From Euphorbia lathyris (taxonomy: Eukaryota; Streptophyta; Magnoliopsida; Malpighiales; Euphorbiaceae): a stretch of DNA of 64,000 nt. The stretch lies in assembly GCF_963576675.1 (NCBI RefSeq), contig NC_088917.1:19000001-19064000 (forward strand), in the 5' to 3' direction. Shown here one piece after another: positions 11,744 through 23,700 of the stretch (its first letter is position 1; every line of letters begins with the position of its first letter). A model generated the notes under the pieces. The model saw nothing but the letters and a program-made list of their open reading frames with translations, was not told the origin of the DNA and ran no database searches. Both the position numbers and the translations under genes were made by a program.

Positions 11744-14700
11744 ATGGAAGTTTTCTCCAATTCTTCTCGTCGAGAAGATGATGAAGAAGCTCTGAAATGG
11801 GCAGCTTTGGAGAAATTGCCTACTTATTTACGTATCAAAAGAGGTTTACTCAGTCAAAATGACTTTGATGTTCATAACATTGGATTAGTAGACAGAAAGA
11901 ATCTCATGGAAAGGTTAGTTAAGAGTGCAGGAGAAGATAACCAGAAATTCTTGGTGAAGCTTAGAGACCGGATTGAGAGGTACTTATTAAGTATTTGGCT
12001 AGTTATAAATTTAAATAAGGCCTAAACCATACGCAACCCCTGAACTTGTCAATTTTGGTCATTTTGTCCCCTGAACTTTATTTAAAAGTGGTATTAGCAA
12101 CCCCCTATTTTCATTATAACGGAAACAAGATGAAGTTCCAACATTAGTAAAAGTGTTCATGGAAGTATTGGAACCATGATTTAGAAGGAGTTAAAGCTAT
12201 ATGCAATTTTTATAAGGGAACTTGTGTCAGTCTATACTAGCCTCATTTGCTACTTGTTTTAGTAGTGCACAACACTTTTTATTATGACCTTGGTGCTTGC
12301 AATGAGAAAATTTAATGATTGTTTCCGTTATAATGAAAAGAGGGGATTGCTAATACCACTTTTGAATAGTTGAAGCGGTAAATAGGTCGTCCCGTAAGTT
12401 CAGGGGGCAAAATGACCAAAAGTGACAAGTTCAGGGGCTTTATATGATTTAGGCCTTTAAATAACGTCTCACTTTTAAATGTGAGACAATTTTCTTCTTT
12501 GAAGTAATTTTTTTTTTTTTTTTAATCAACACAGAGTTGGAATTGCTATGCCAACAATTGAAGTTAAATTTGAATATCTAAATATTGAAGCACAAGCTTA
12601 TATTGGAAGTAGAGCATTGCCTACTGTGTTCAACTTCGTCACTAATTTGTTTGAGGTATACATGTATTTGATTACGCTTTTATTCTATAATTAAGATGTG
12701 GTTTATTTATTTTATTTTCTTTGAATATAGGAAAAATACCCTGAGTTCTCTAAACACTTGTTATTTTTATTTTTGTTGATTAAACTCTAATTTTTATTCT
12801 AAATCAGATTGACCACTCAATCAATTATAATTGCGTATATTAAACTGCTAGTTAATAAGATAATTAGTACGCTGTGAATATCAAATTCAATTAACAGTAC
12901 ATAACTCGTGTTTCTTATGCGTTTTAAATTACATCTTTTACGGTTTTAAATAGATATAAATGCAATTTTTTATGCAAATAAAATAACACGCGTTTGATAT
13001 TCGCAATGTGTTAACTTTTCTAATATTAAGTGTTGTAACAGATCATGTAATACACTAGACTACATGGGATACCATGTAGATTAAGAGTCTACATTGATAT
13101 ATTTTACAATACACATATATATATACAAGTAGTAGCTCCTGATATTATTCCTACAGTCAAGGAGACATACTGGCCCTACTAGCAGCCTAAGCATGTCCCA
13201 ACAGCCCTTCAGCAGCCTTAGGCATGTTATTCATTAATTACATTGACTTATACTCTAACAATTACATTGACTAATACTCTAACACTCCTCCTCAAGCTGA
13301 AGCATGGATTTTAATCATGCTCAGCTTGCTATAGATACTTATAATATAATCTCAAGACAATACAACTCAAAACAAGAAACTCAAGATACTTTGGAATATA
13401 AAAACATAATTCGCGAGATGCAACCTAGAAGAACACATCGAACAGGAGAGACGCCAGAGGAACATCAAACTTCGTAGGAAACAGACAAGCAAAACTTAGT
13501 CGAAGCAACACGTAAGAGGCTGCCAGCAACGTGATTGCATAAAAGGAGATTCACCTGCAAACTAACCGGACAGACAGGTCGGAAACAGAGAGGCGACGAC
13601 AGCAGAAGAGGAACAGCGACAATCTGTTGAGGTGAAATCAGACTCTGCTCACAAGGCAGACAGAAATGCCGAAAGAAACATCCCAAAATTACAAACCCAC
13701 AAATTCTGCTCACAAGGCAGAAAACAAATTCTAGAATCTTAATCCAGAAACCCAAGAGAGAAGCCGAAACAAGGCTCTCATCCCATGTAAGGAGGACTTT
13801 TCTTACAGTGGCGACGACACAGGGTGGCCGGAACGTGAGAAAACGCCGATTGGAAGCGGAGAGGATGAACCAGAGGGGTGGTGAGATAGAATGACGTCCC
13901 AACAATGAGTATTCAAGAGACCCAAGCTCTTGACAGAAATGGAACCCTAGGAAATACTACCCAGCAAATATTGCACCCTTGCAAAAACACAACTCTGGAA
14001 ATACTTCACAACTCTGGAAATGCTACCCAGAAAAAGAATTCAGAAACCTTAGACCTTAGGCTCTGATACCATGTAATACACTAGACTACATGGGATACCA
14101 TGTAGATTAAGAGTCTACATTGATATATTACTTGGGAACAATACACATATATATACAAGTAGTAGCTCCTGATATTACTCCTACAGTCAAGGAGACATAT
14201 TGATCCTACTAGCAGCCTAAGCATGCCCCAGCAGCCCTTCAGCAGCCTTAGGCATGTTATTCATTAATTACATTGACTTATACTCTAACAATTACATTGA
14301 CTTATACTCTAACAAGTGTCAAAGCAACCATTTGATCTAAAAGGTTAAGCTTATAGGTAAGATCCAACAATGACTTGACTTCTATTATATTCTTTGACAT
14401 AACCACCGCATGTGAACGCTTTTGGGTTTGTAGCGTGTACAACGCAAGTACATCTCGCTATGTGTTGACAAATACAGACTACAGTTGCCAGAATTTGAAC
14501 CCTCAACCACTTGATCTAATCTGATACTATATCAATAACCATTTGACCCCAAAACTTAAGCTTATAAATAAAGCCTGTTTCATTATCTGACAATCAAAAC
14601 TTAATGTGTAATTTTAATTGTCCGAGGAATCAATATGTTAAATAAAAATATTAGTGGCTTAATGATTTTTAAGTTTGATATATATAGTTATTATATGATT

Positions 14701-17700
14701 CACATCTTATAACATTTTGTATATATTATTTCTGAAAAGGAATTCTTGAATCATCTTGGCTTGCTTCCAAGTAGAAAGAAATCACTACCAATCCTTCATG
14801 ATGTTAGTGGAATCATAAAGCCTGGAAGGTCAGCATTGAATTAATTATCAATTGTTATATATACTTAACCAGTGGCGGGGGGAGGGGATGCATGTGTGTA
14901 AGGGCAGAGGGACAAGGGGTCATGGCGGGTCCGTCGACCCCGACTCTGGAAAGAAAATGACAAAAATTATAATTACTGACGATAATTTAATTGTATTCAG
15001 AATCTGACACAGATTTAACATCAACGACGGATGGAATTATCCGTCGCTGATGGTTAGTCCTAAAAAATGTTTATTTTTTAACCCTGAGTATTTGATTCTG
15101 GCTCTGCCATTGCATCCCTGGCTACTGGAATTCATCTTGAGAGGGGTGGTTCCTGGCAGCCCTCCGCCTGCGAATTAGAGGGTACATGAGTGTTGCAATG
15201 GCACCATTACAACCTCTTTTCTGACTTTTTCACTATATATATTACTGTTTAAATAGATTTTGTAATCTTAATTTTGTAGGATGACATTACTTTTAGGCCC
15301 CCCAAGCTCAGGCAAGACCACCTTACTACTTGCTTTGGCCGGAAAACTTGGTAAAGATTTGAAGGTATAGTTAATACAAAGTAACATCAGTGATTAATAT
15401 ATTATAATTACTCTGATAATGGTAAATTAATTAATGTCCTGAAATTATTTCAGTTGACAGGGAAAGTAAGTTATAATGGACATGAAATGGATGAATTTGT
15501 AGCACAAAGAACATCAGCATATATAAGTCAGTATGATCTTCATATTGGAGAAATGACTGTCAGAGAAACTTTGGCTTTTTCTGCACGATGTCAAGGCATT
15601 GGATCTCGTTATGGTGATCTTTAATTTGATTTTCAGATATTATTCTCCTGAATTTATAATTTGTATATATTGAGCTCAGGAGTCTCGATTAATTAGAGTC
15701 ACATATATTGAGTTCTTGATTAGTAGAATGAACATCAAACTCGATTAAAAGTATTATCATGTTTTCCATCATTTGAAGAAGAGTCTTGTTGTTATCCGTC
15801 CTCTACATAGTCATATCAAACAGATAAAAAAATCCTTTCGAATTGTGAAAAAATCGATGTCACATGCGATGAATTTTTTATTAGTATTTGATGTTCATAG
15901 TTTATCGGTTTGTTAACTTATAAGTATTTCAGTATGTGCAATTATAATTAATCTTTCTGGGAAGAGTGTATAAAAATAAATTGTTATTGTTATTTCATCT
16001 GTGAGCATTAGCAGCAGATTTAATGTGCGCGAGTTATTCTTAAAATGTCAAATTTGCAGAATTGCTATCAGAATTATTACGAAGGGAGAAGGAAGCAAAT
16101 ATCAAACCAGACCCGGATATTGACATCTATATGAAGGTTAGAGAAAAACAACTCACACATATATATAAAATAAATTTCTGAACATTATTTAGATATTGAA
16201 AGAGTTTTCTGTATGATAATTATTCCATCAAGTTATTATTATCATATGCAGGCAGCAGCATTAGCAGGGCAAGAAACAAATATAGTTACAGATTACATTA
16301 TCAAGGTAATATTTAATTATGAATTAAATTCATATATTAATTAATTGGTACATATATATGATCTTGAAGTATAAGATTAACTTGACAGATTTTAGGACTT
16401 GAAAAATGTGCTGATACAATGGTCGGTGATGAAATGAGACGAGGCATTTCTGGTGGTGAAAAGAAACGACTCACTATAGGTAAACAAACAAAAAAAAAGA
16501 TTAATTAAATAATATTAATTGGCCTTTGGATTTTATCTTAATTAATACTTTTTTATCCAATTAATCTCTTGAGCATTATTCAGAGACGCCCTTTAAATTA
16601 CTCATTTACTACGAAAAAGAATATATTTTAGGCCTATATAAGCATGACTTGAGAGTTTTGAAGCTTGTGCTCTTGGAATATGCATATGTTTGGACTTTTG
16701 GGTATAATCGGGTCTCATGATAAAGGATTACATTTCTTTGCTGTTGTACCAACTATGTAAATGGGACGGGGATTCCCCGTCCCCGTTAGTGACCCGCCCC
16801 GACGGGGACGGAGGAATCCACGATAAGAATCCTCATGGGACGGGGATGGGGATAGTTTTGTCCCCCGCGGTGGGGATGGGGAAAGGTATCCCCTCCTCGT
16901 GGGGATCCCCGTCCCCGCCCCGTTAATTCTTGATGGGGGATCCCCGACTATTCCCCTTGATAATTGATTTTTTTTGTTGATTTAAGTACATTTTAATTAG
17001 GTGATTGGTTGTTTTCGATTTTTAGCTTTTTATGGTTTGGTAGCTATTACATAAACGGTGGTTCCTCGCGGGGAAGGAGGAATGGGGAATGGAGAAAAAG
17101 TTTTTGAAACATATATAAACGGGGAATGGGGATCCCCGTGGGGACGGGGATTCCCCGCGGGATGGGGACAAATCTCTCCCTGTTTAACTCGCTGGGACGG
17201 GGATGGGGAATCCCCGACTAGTCAGGGAACGGGGATGGGAAATGCATTCCCCGCCCCACCCTGTTTACATTCCTAGTACCAACTTGTCAATTACTAATGA
17301 ATTATGTGCTCCTTCTTGCCCATGGGAAGCATAAATAAGCGAATCACATCAACCTTTTATTCTTGTGATTGTATCTTTAATTTCTTATTTAGCATATCGA
17401 ATATATTATATCAATAACGGATACAATTCCTAATTGCTTAACTTGTATGTTGCAGGGGAAATGCTGGTTGGACCAGCAAGAGCATTGTTCATGGATGAGA
17501 TATCAACTGGATTGGACAGTTCAACCACATTTCAAATTGTGAATTCAATCAGACAATCAATCCACCTTCTCAATGGAACTGCTCTCATCTCTCTTTTGCA
17601 ACCAGCACCAGAAACTTATGATCTTTTTGATGACATAATTCTTCTGTCAGATGGACAAATTGTGTATCAAGGTCCGCGAGAAAATGTGCTCGACTTCTTT

Positions 17701-20700
17701 GATAATATGGGCTTCAAGTGTCCTGAGAGAAAAGGAGTTGCAGACTTCCTCCAAGAAGTAATTTCTAAAAAACATCATTAAAAGGGATGAAGTAAAAAAT
17801 TAGTCTATGGTTATTGAGGGAGAATTGATTTAGACTTTGTATATAATACCGTGAAATATTAGCACTAACATTTCGTAAATGGAGCAATTTCATGTTAATT
17901 TGGTTCCACGTATGCACCATCTAATTATGTTCCACTAGCGTACTCGTGTAACCAAAGTTAGTGTCAATATTGTACGGTTTTACACGTGAGTCTAAATATG
18001 TTATTCGCGAATAACTATGGGGCTAAATTTGTACCTTAAGTAGTGCAGACGTGGAACCAAATTAATGGGAAACATTAGTGCTAACATTGCCCCTTGTTAT
18101 ACGTGGAGTGTAATTTCTTTCGCACAGAGAAAGAGGGCCATGGAGTCCGTTGCCCGACTCTAGAGAGAAATAGAAAAAATTAGAATCGCTGAAGCTAAAT
18201 GAAAACTTTCCGACAGTAATTTCACTTTATTCATAATTTGTAACAGATTTTGCATCTGCCACAAAATCAGGACAGAATTATATGTTGTTGATGCTTAGTC
18301 TGAAAAAAAGGGCCGAATACATCCCTAGCCCTTGTACCTATACTTTCAAAACGTGCTATTTACCCCCAAAACTTGGTTAAAGTACCGATTGACCCCTAAA
18401 ATCCACGTGGCGGAGTAAGGGGGATTTTGGACAAGTTGAAGTGCGTATGCTTTAAGCACGTTCAAGAGGTTAATAGATAAAGTTCAAGGAGTCAATAGGT
18501 CATTTTAAGCAAGTTCACTGGGTAAATAGGGCATTTCTAAAGTAAAGGGTGGCAGTTGACTTTCCTGCACTATTACAGGGGGCTACATATATGTATTGAG
18601 CGAAAAAAACCCACAATTTTTTTATATATTTTTGTCCATTGACTCTCCGAGTATTTATTTCTGGCTCCGCCGCTGCCCCCAATAACCATCGGGCTAAATT
18701 TGTACCTTATCCCTTATTAAAACCTAGAATAATGTATTGGATTTGTTTATGAATTTCTCTTGTCAAAATTTGATAGGTGACATCAAGGAAGGATCAAGAG
18801 CAGTATTGGGCATGTAAAGATGAGCCTTATAGATTTGCTTGTGTTAAGGAATTTGCTGAAGCATTCCAATCATTTCACATCGGGCGAAGACTAGGAGATG
18901 AACTTGCTACACCATTTGACAAGTCTAAATGCCATCCAGCTGCTCTAACAACTACCAAGTATGGTATCAGCAAGAAGGAGCTCCTAAAAGCTTGCATTTC
19001 AAGAGAACTTTTGCTCATGAAGAGGAACTCTTTTGTCTACATTTTCAAAATGATCCAAGTAAGTTGCATTTACGCTTAATTGGGGATACTTTTCAAGAAT
19101 CAACTTTCAGTTTTGATTAGAATTTGAAATTTCATATAATGTCAATGGAATTCCATTTTGTTAGGAAGTGATTGAGTATTGATTAAACAAGATTAATATT
19201 GCATACTAAATCAAAATACAATATTTACATGGTTCGGCTATTTTGTCCACGTTCACGGGATAGGATAAATATTATTTATGAGAATCAAGATTACAGGATT
19301 GAGGAACACTCGCCAAAACACTTTGCTTTTTCTCTCTAAAACTTGTCAAGGTTAATACAATGTTTTTAACACTTAAAACTAGGGATGCAAACAGGGCGGG
19401 GCGGGGAATGCATTTCCCATCCCCGCGAGTTAGACGGGGATAGATTTGTCCCCCATCCCCGTTTAAAAACACTTTTTTCCTATTCTCTATCCCCGTTTAA
19501 AAACACTTTTTCACCATTTATATTTTAAAAAAAATCAGTATATATTTCTTTTCTCTTCTCCTTTCTAATTCTAGTTTAGTTTAGGTTAGGAAAAATATCC
19601 ATTTAGTCCTTGGCTAATTTTTTATTTGAAAATAAGTCTATTTAATTTAAGTTAAATGTTATAAATTATAATATTTAAAGTATAATTTTAATTATAATGG
19701 GGAATAATTAGGGATCCGTCGGGGATTCCCCATCCGGAATTAACAGGGTGGGGATACCATCCCCGCCCCATCCCCGTCACGGAGGATAAAATTATCCCCA
19801 TCCATGTCACGGAGGATAAAATTATCCCCATCCCCGTCCCATGGGAATCTTATCGGTGACTCACTGTCCCCGTCGGGGCGAGTCACCGACGGGGATCGGG
19901 AATCCCCGCCCCACTTGCATCCCTACTTAAAACACTCTTTTAATGCCTTTATATAGGCTGCATGAAGTACCGTTAGACATCCCACATTGCTAAATGAGGA
20001 AGCTATATGGCTCCTTAAATATGTGAGACAATCCTCACCCTTTGAGGTACCTTTTGGGGTGAGTTAGGTCTTTGTTTACATGGTATCAAAGTCATGAATG
20101 TTGGGGTTCCCGCTGATATTAGCATCACGCACCAAATGAATTGGGCGTGAGGGGGCGTGCTAAACATCCCACATTGCTAAATGAGGAAGCTATATGGCTC
20201 CTTAAATATGTGAGGCAATCCTCACCCTTTGAGGTACCTTTTGGGATGAGTTAGGCATTTGTTTACAGTACCCATATTCTTAAAAGACCTTATGAGATCA
20301 TAATTAGGAAGTATAAACAAAACAAGAATCAATTTCCTATTTTTCGGAAATTTGACAGAAGAATAGCGACGGAATTTACATTCTGATAGAGAACTTGTAG
20401 AGTGGAAATTAGAACATGCCGTGTTCTTTTTGCTGTTTCTTTTCAAAAGCTTTCTTGACAAACTTTCTCTTTAGCCCAAAATGATTCAATAACATCCTAA
20501 TCGACCCTGAATGACTCCTGAGTGTTCCCCGAACTTAACCGTGTGTTTCCTTCTACTGGTGTCTTTTAGTACCAAATTTATACTATTTTGTGTCTCTTAA
20601 CGCAATAGACTGAAAACAAATAATTGACTTCAAACACTTCTAATTTGATTAGAATTTTGAGTCTTTCTCGACACATTTATATGGTCAAATTGGATTTCAT

Positions 20701-23700
20701 AAATGTTTGCAAATTCAAGTTAAAACAATTTTGTAACTATGATTTTTGTTTTTCACTCGTTGCCTTTCAGCTCATCATTATGGCTCTCATAGCAATTTCA
20801 GTATTTCCCAGATCAAAGATGCATCGCTACACACTAACAGATGCTGCAGTTTATCTTGGTGCTCTTTTCTTTAACATAATTACACTTATGTTCAATGGAT
20901 TCACAGAGCTTGCACTGTCCATTTTGAAACTCCCTGTCTTTTATAAACAAAGAGATCTTTTATTCTACCCTTCATGGGCATATGCTCTACCCACATGGAT
21001 TCTCAAAATTCCAATTACGTTTGTTGAAGCTGCCGTATGGTTGATCATAACTTATTACCTAATAGGCTTTGATCCAAACATTGAGAGGTAAAATTTGAAA
21101 TGTTTTGATAACATCTTTCCTGGTTTAATCACACATATGGTAGCATATGTTTGGGCAATGTTTATATGATCACAAAAGTTCATTTTGTCTCAATAAAATA
21201 ACACATTTTTTATATTGTTCCGATAAAGTCACATTGAATGTTTTCCGGTCCGGCTACACTTTCATCGGAACTGCTGACATGGATGCTTACTCAAATCATC
21301 CATTCCACGTGGACGCACCCTTTAACCCTAAAAGCTAAGTCCGACTATTAAAATTATATATTCTGTTAGGGATGGAACAATTTGTATGTCATGTGGTTTT
21401 AAATGAATTTATGTAGCGCCAACATGGAATAGATGACTTGAGTAAGTGTCCATGTCAGCAAAGTGTGGCCGGAAACGTTCAATGTGACTTTATCGATACA
21501 ATATTAAAGATGTGTTATTTTATTGAGACTTATTGGAACATTGTCCAAACATGTATAACCGTCTGTGTGATTTATCCTTATACTTTTCCTTGATGTTTGA
21601 AAGTTGCATATTTAATTTTTTTATTGAACTTGGTAGGTGTTTCAAGCAGTACATGTTACTCTTATGCGCAAACCAGATGGCATCTGGTCTATTTCGTCTG
21701 ATGGCAGCAGTAGGAAGGAATATAGTCGTTGCTAACACTTTCGGGTCATTTGCATTGCTTGCAATATTAGTTTTGGGAGGATTCATCTTATCAAGAGGTA
21801 AACTAGACAGATTTATGCAACAATTTTTTGGCTTAGTACATCATGAAGGATTTGAAGCGAAAACATGTTGGTATTTAAGAGACGAATTTCAAAAAGTTTC
21901 CCTAAACAAACAATCAGTGTGATCCAATCACTCTGATAAACAGTTAAACATTCGATGTCTGACATCAAATCCTTAACCAAGATCAGTAAGTTCTTCAATA
22001 ATTAAATTGATATTTATACTACGAGATTGGAAAAATACCTCTTATAGATTTCAATCGGATATTAAAGCTTCTCTAGTAGTAAAACCTCTAGTCAGTCCAC
22101 TAAATCAATTAGATCAAGCCTCGAAGGAATTAGAACTCTTGCTCAATTGTGTTCGTTGTGATAATAGCAATCGTATACAAAACCTTGAAAGTTTTGTATA
22201 TATATATTTGGAAAAAACGTACGGATTGAATTCCATGAATTCAATCCATACAAGACATGCATTAGGACACATGTCCTAATGCATGTAATTTAATTTAATA
22301 ATATATTTAATATAATAATAATAATAATTAATATTAAATATAATAATAATAATAATACAAAATCTTATTATTATATATAATAATTAATTATATTATATTA
22401 TTATTATTATAAATATAAATATATATAATAATAATTAATTAACCACTTAATTAATTATTAGTATATCCTTTAATAAAATTTTAGAGGAGCTAACTCAAAA
22501 CACCTCTAAACTATTGTATTTTGAAAAAGCCATCAACTTAAATTGAGCAAGAATAATACTTTATAATTTCCTTTCAATTGAATATTAAAACAATGTTAGA
22601 ATGTTTTGTCAATCCCATTGACATATTCAATGTGTCAATTAATTAATTAAAACACTTTTAATTAATCAATATAATAAAAGCTTGATACAAACAACTTGTA
22701 TGTGTGTGACTTTCTAGGTTCATCTTTAACTGACATTAGAGGCATAGTACTAACTCTTAGTAAGTATGTTAGGAATCCAATTCCTTGTACTATAAGTGTA
22801 TCCTATATAAGTTTAGCTTATATTTACTTATAGTTCTCTAAAGGTCATGATCTCCAGCTAACACACTGCGCCATGACTTCCCAATTAAAGAAAGAAGTTA
22901 CTTGAACTTATAATTAAACTAATTATAAACCATCGATCATAATTTCCATGCACTAAAGTCCTTTCATTAAAAATCCCGATCTTGACTAGAGCCACAAAGT
23001 GTCAAGCTCTAATCGCCAAGATACTAAGAAATATTGATGAAGTCTTTAATAAAATAAGACTCTTATCAAAGAACCATTCTTTGATACTTATCTCATAAGA
23101 TGAGTCTTATTGTCCTGGCCAGGAACTCATTCCATCAAAAAACTAATCAATAACTATCTTAGGATTTATCTCTATTTACTTAGAGTAATGAATCCTCTAT
23201 TAGCAAACTTTTGTTACACTACTCAACTAACTATAGCGATTCACTGCCGGATTACCAGAATTAAGATCCCAGTACAAAGCAGGAACAAACTATAATTACC
23301 TGCGCAAGAACAACTAAGTTTCCTCAAGTCAAAGGACTATATGCACTGTTATGACCTAGATAATAATTATGTTGACTAGGAGTAAACCTTTGTGCAATTA
23401 TTATCTAACGTCACAGTTCGAACCATTCGCCTCTTCGAATGTCCACATATTTATTCTGATATCAACATATCAATTAATATCTCATACTAACCGAGAAAAT
23501 AAACAGAGGTGATAGTCTAAGGATAGATGAGTGTCCAATTCATTATCCACCGACTATGAACATTTAAGATTATTATTTTACCAAAGAAATATATCTCATT
23601 ATTATTAACTCTTAATAATATTATTTCTTTGTAAATAATCTTTGGACTAATGTATATATATATATATTCATTAAGTAATTAAACAATACAAATAATTACA

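Larger units (their letters stand above)
19180..20650. repeat. Dispersed repeat of unknown class in intron 10, interrupted by two insertions
   Basis: Contains the marker TTTACATGGTTCGGC and ends with a TTAGAATTTTGAG block. The same repeat occurs at about 27125-27980 and 29195-30220. This copy is split by a hAT-like MITE (19380-19925) and a tiny TRIM (19972-20267), giving a relative age order. No ORF; an LTR-type origin is possible but not shown. Confidence 0.6.

Noticed and set aside
13465..13905. 146-codon minus-strand ORF inside the intron 2 LTR element
   Set aside because: No gag or other domain recognised; could be leftover captured sequence, but function cannot be supported.
16717..17276. 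ORFs in the GC-rich region of intron 8 of gene 2
   Set aside because: They are translations of the palindromic hAT-like MITE and low in complexity.
22007..22279. 90-codon ORF in intron 12 of gene 2
   Set aside because: It lies in AT-rich LTR-like DNA and ends in the hairpin region; no domain visible.
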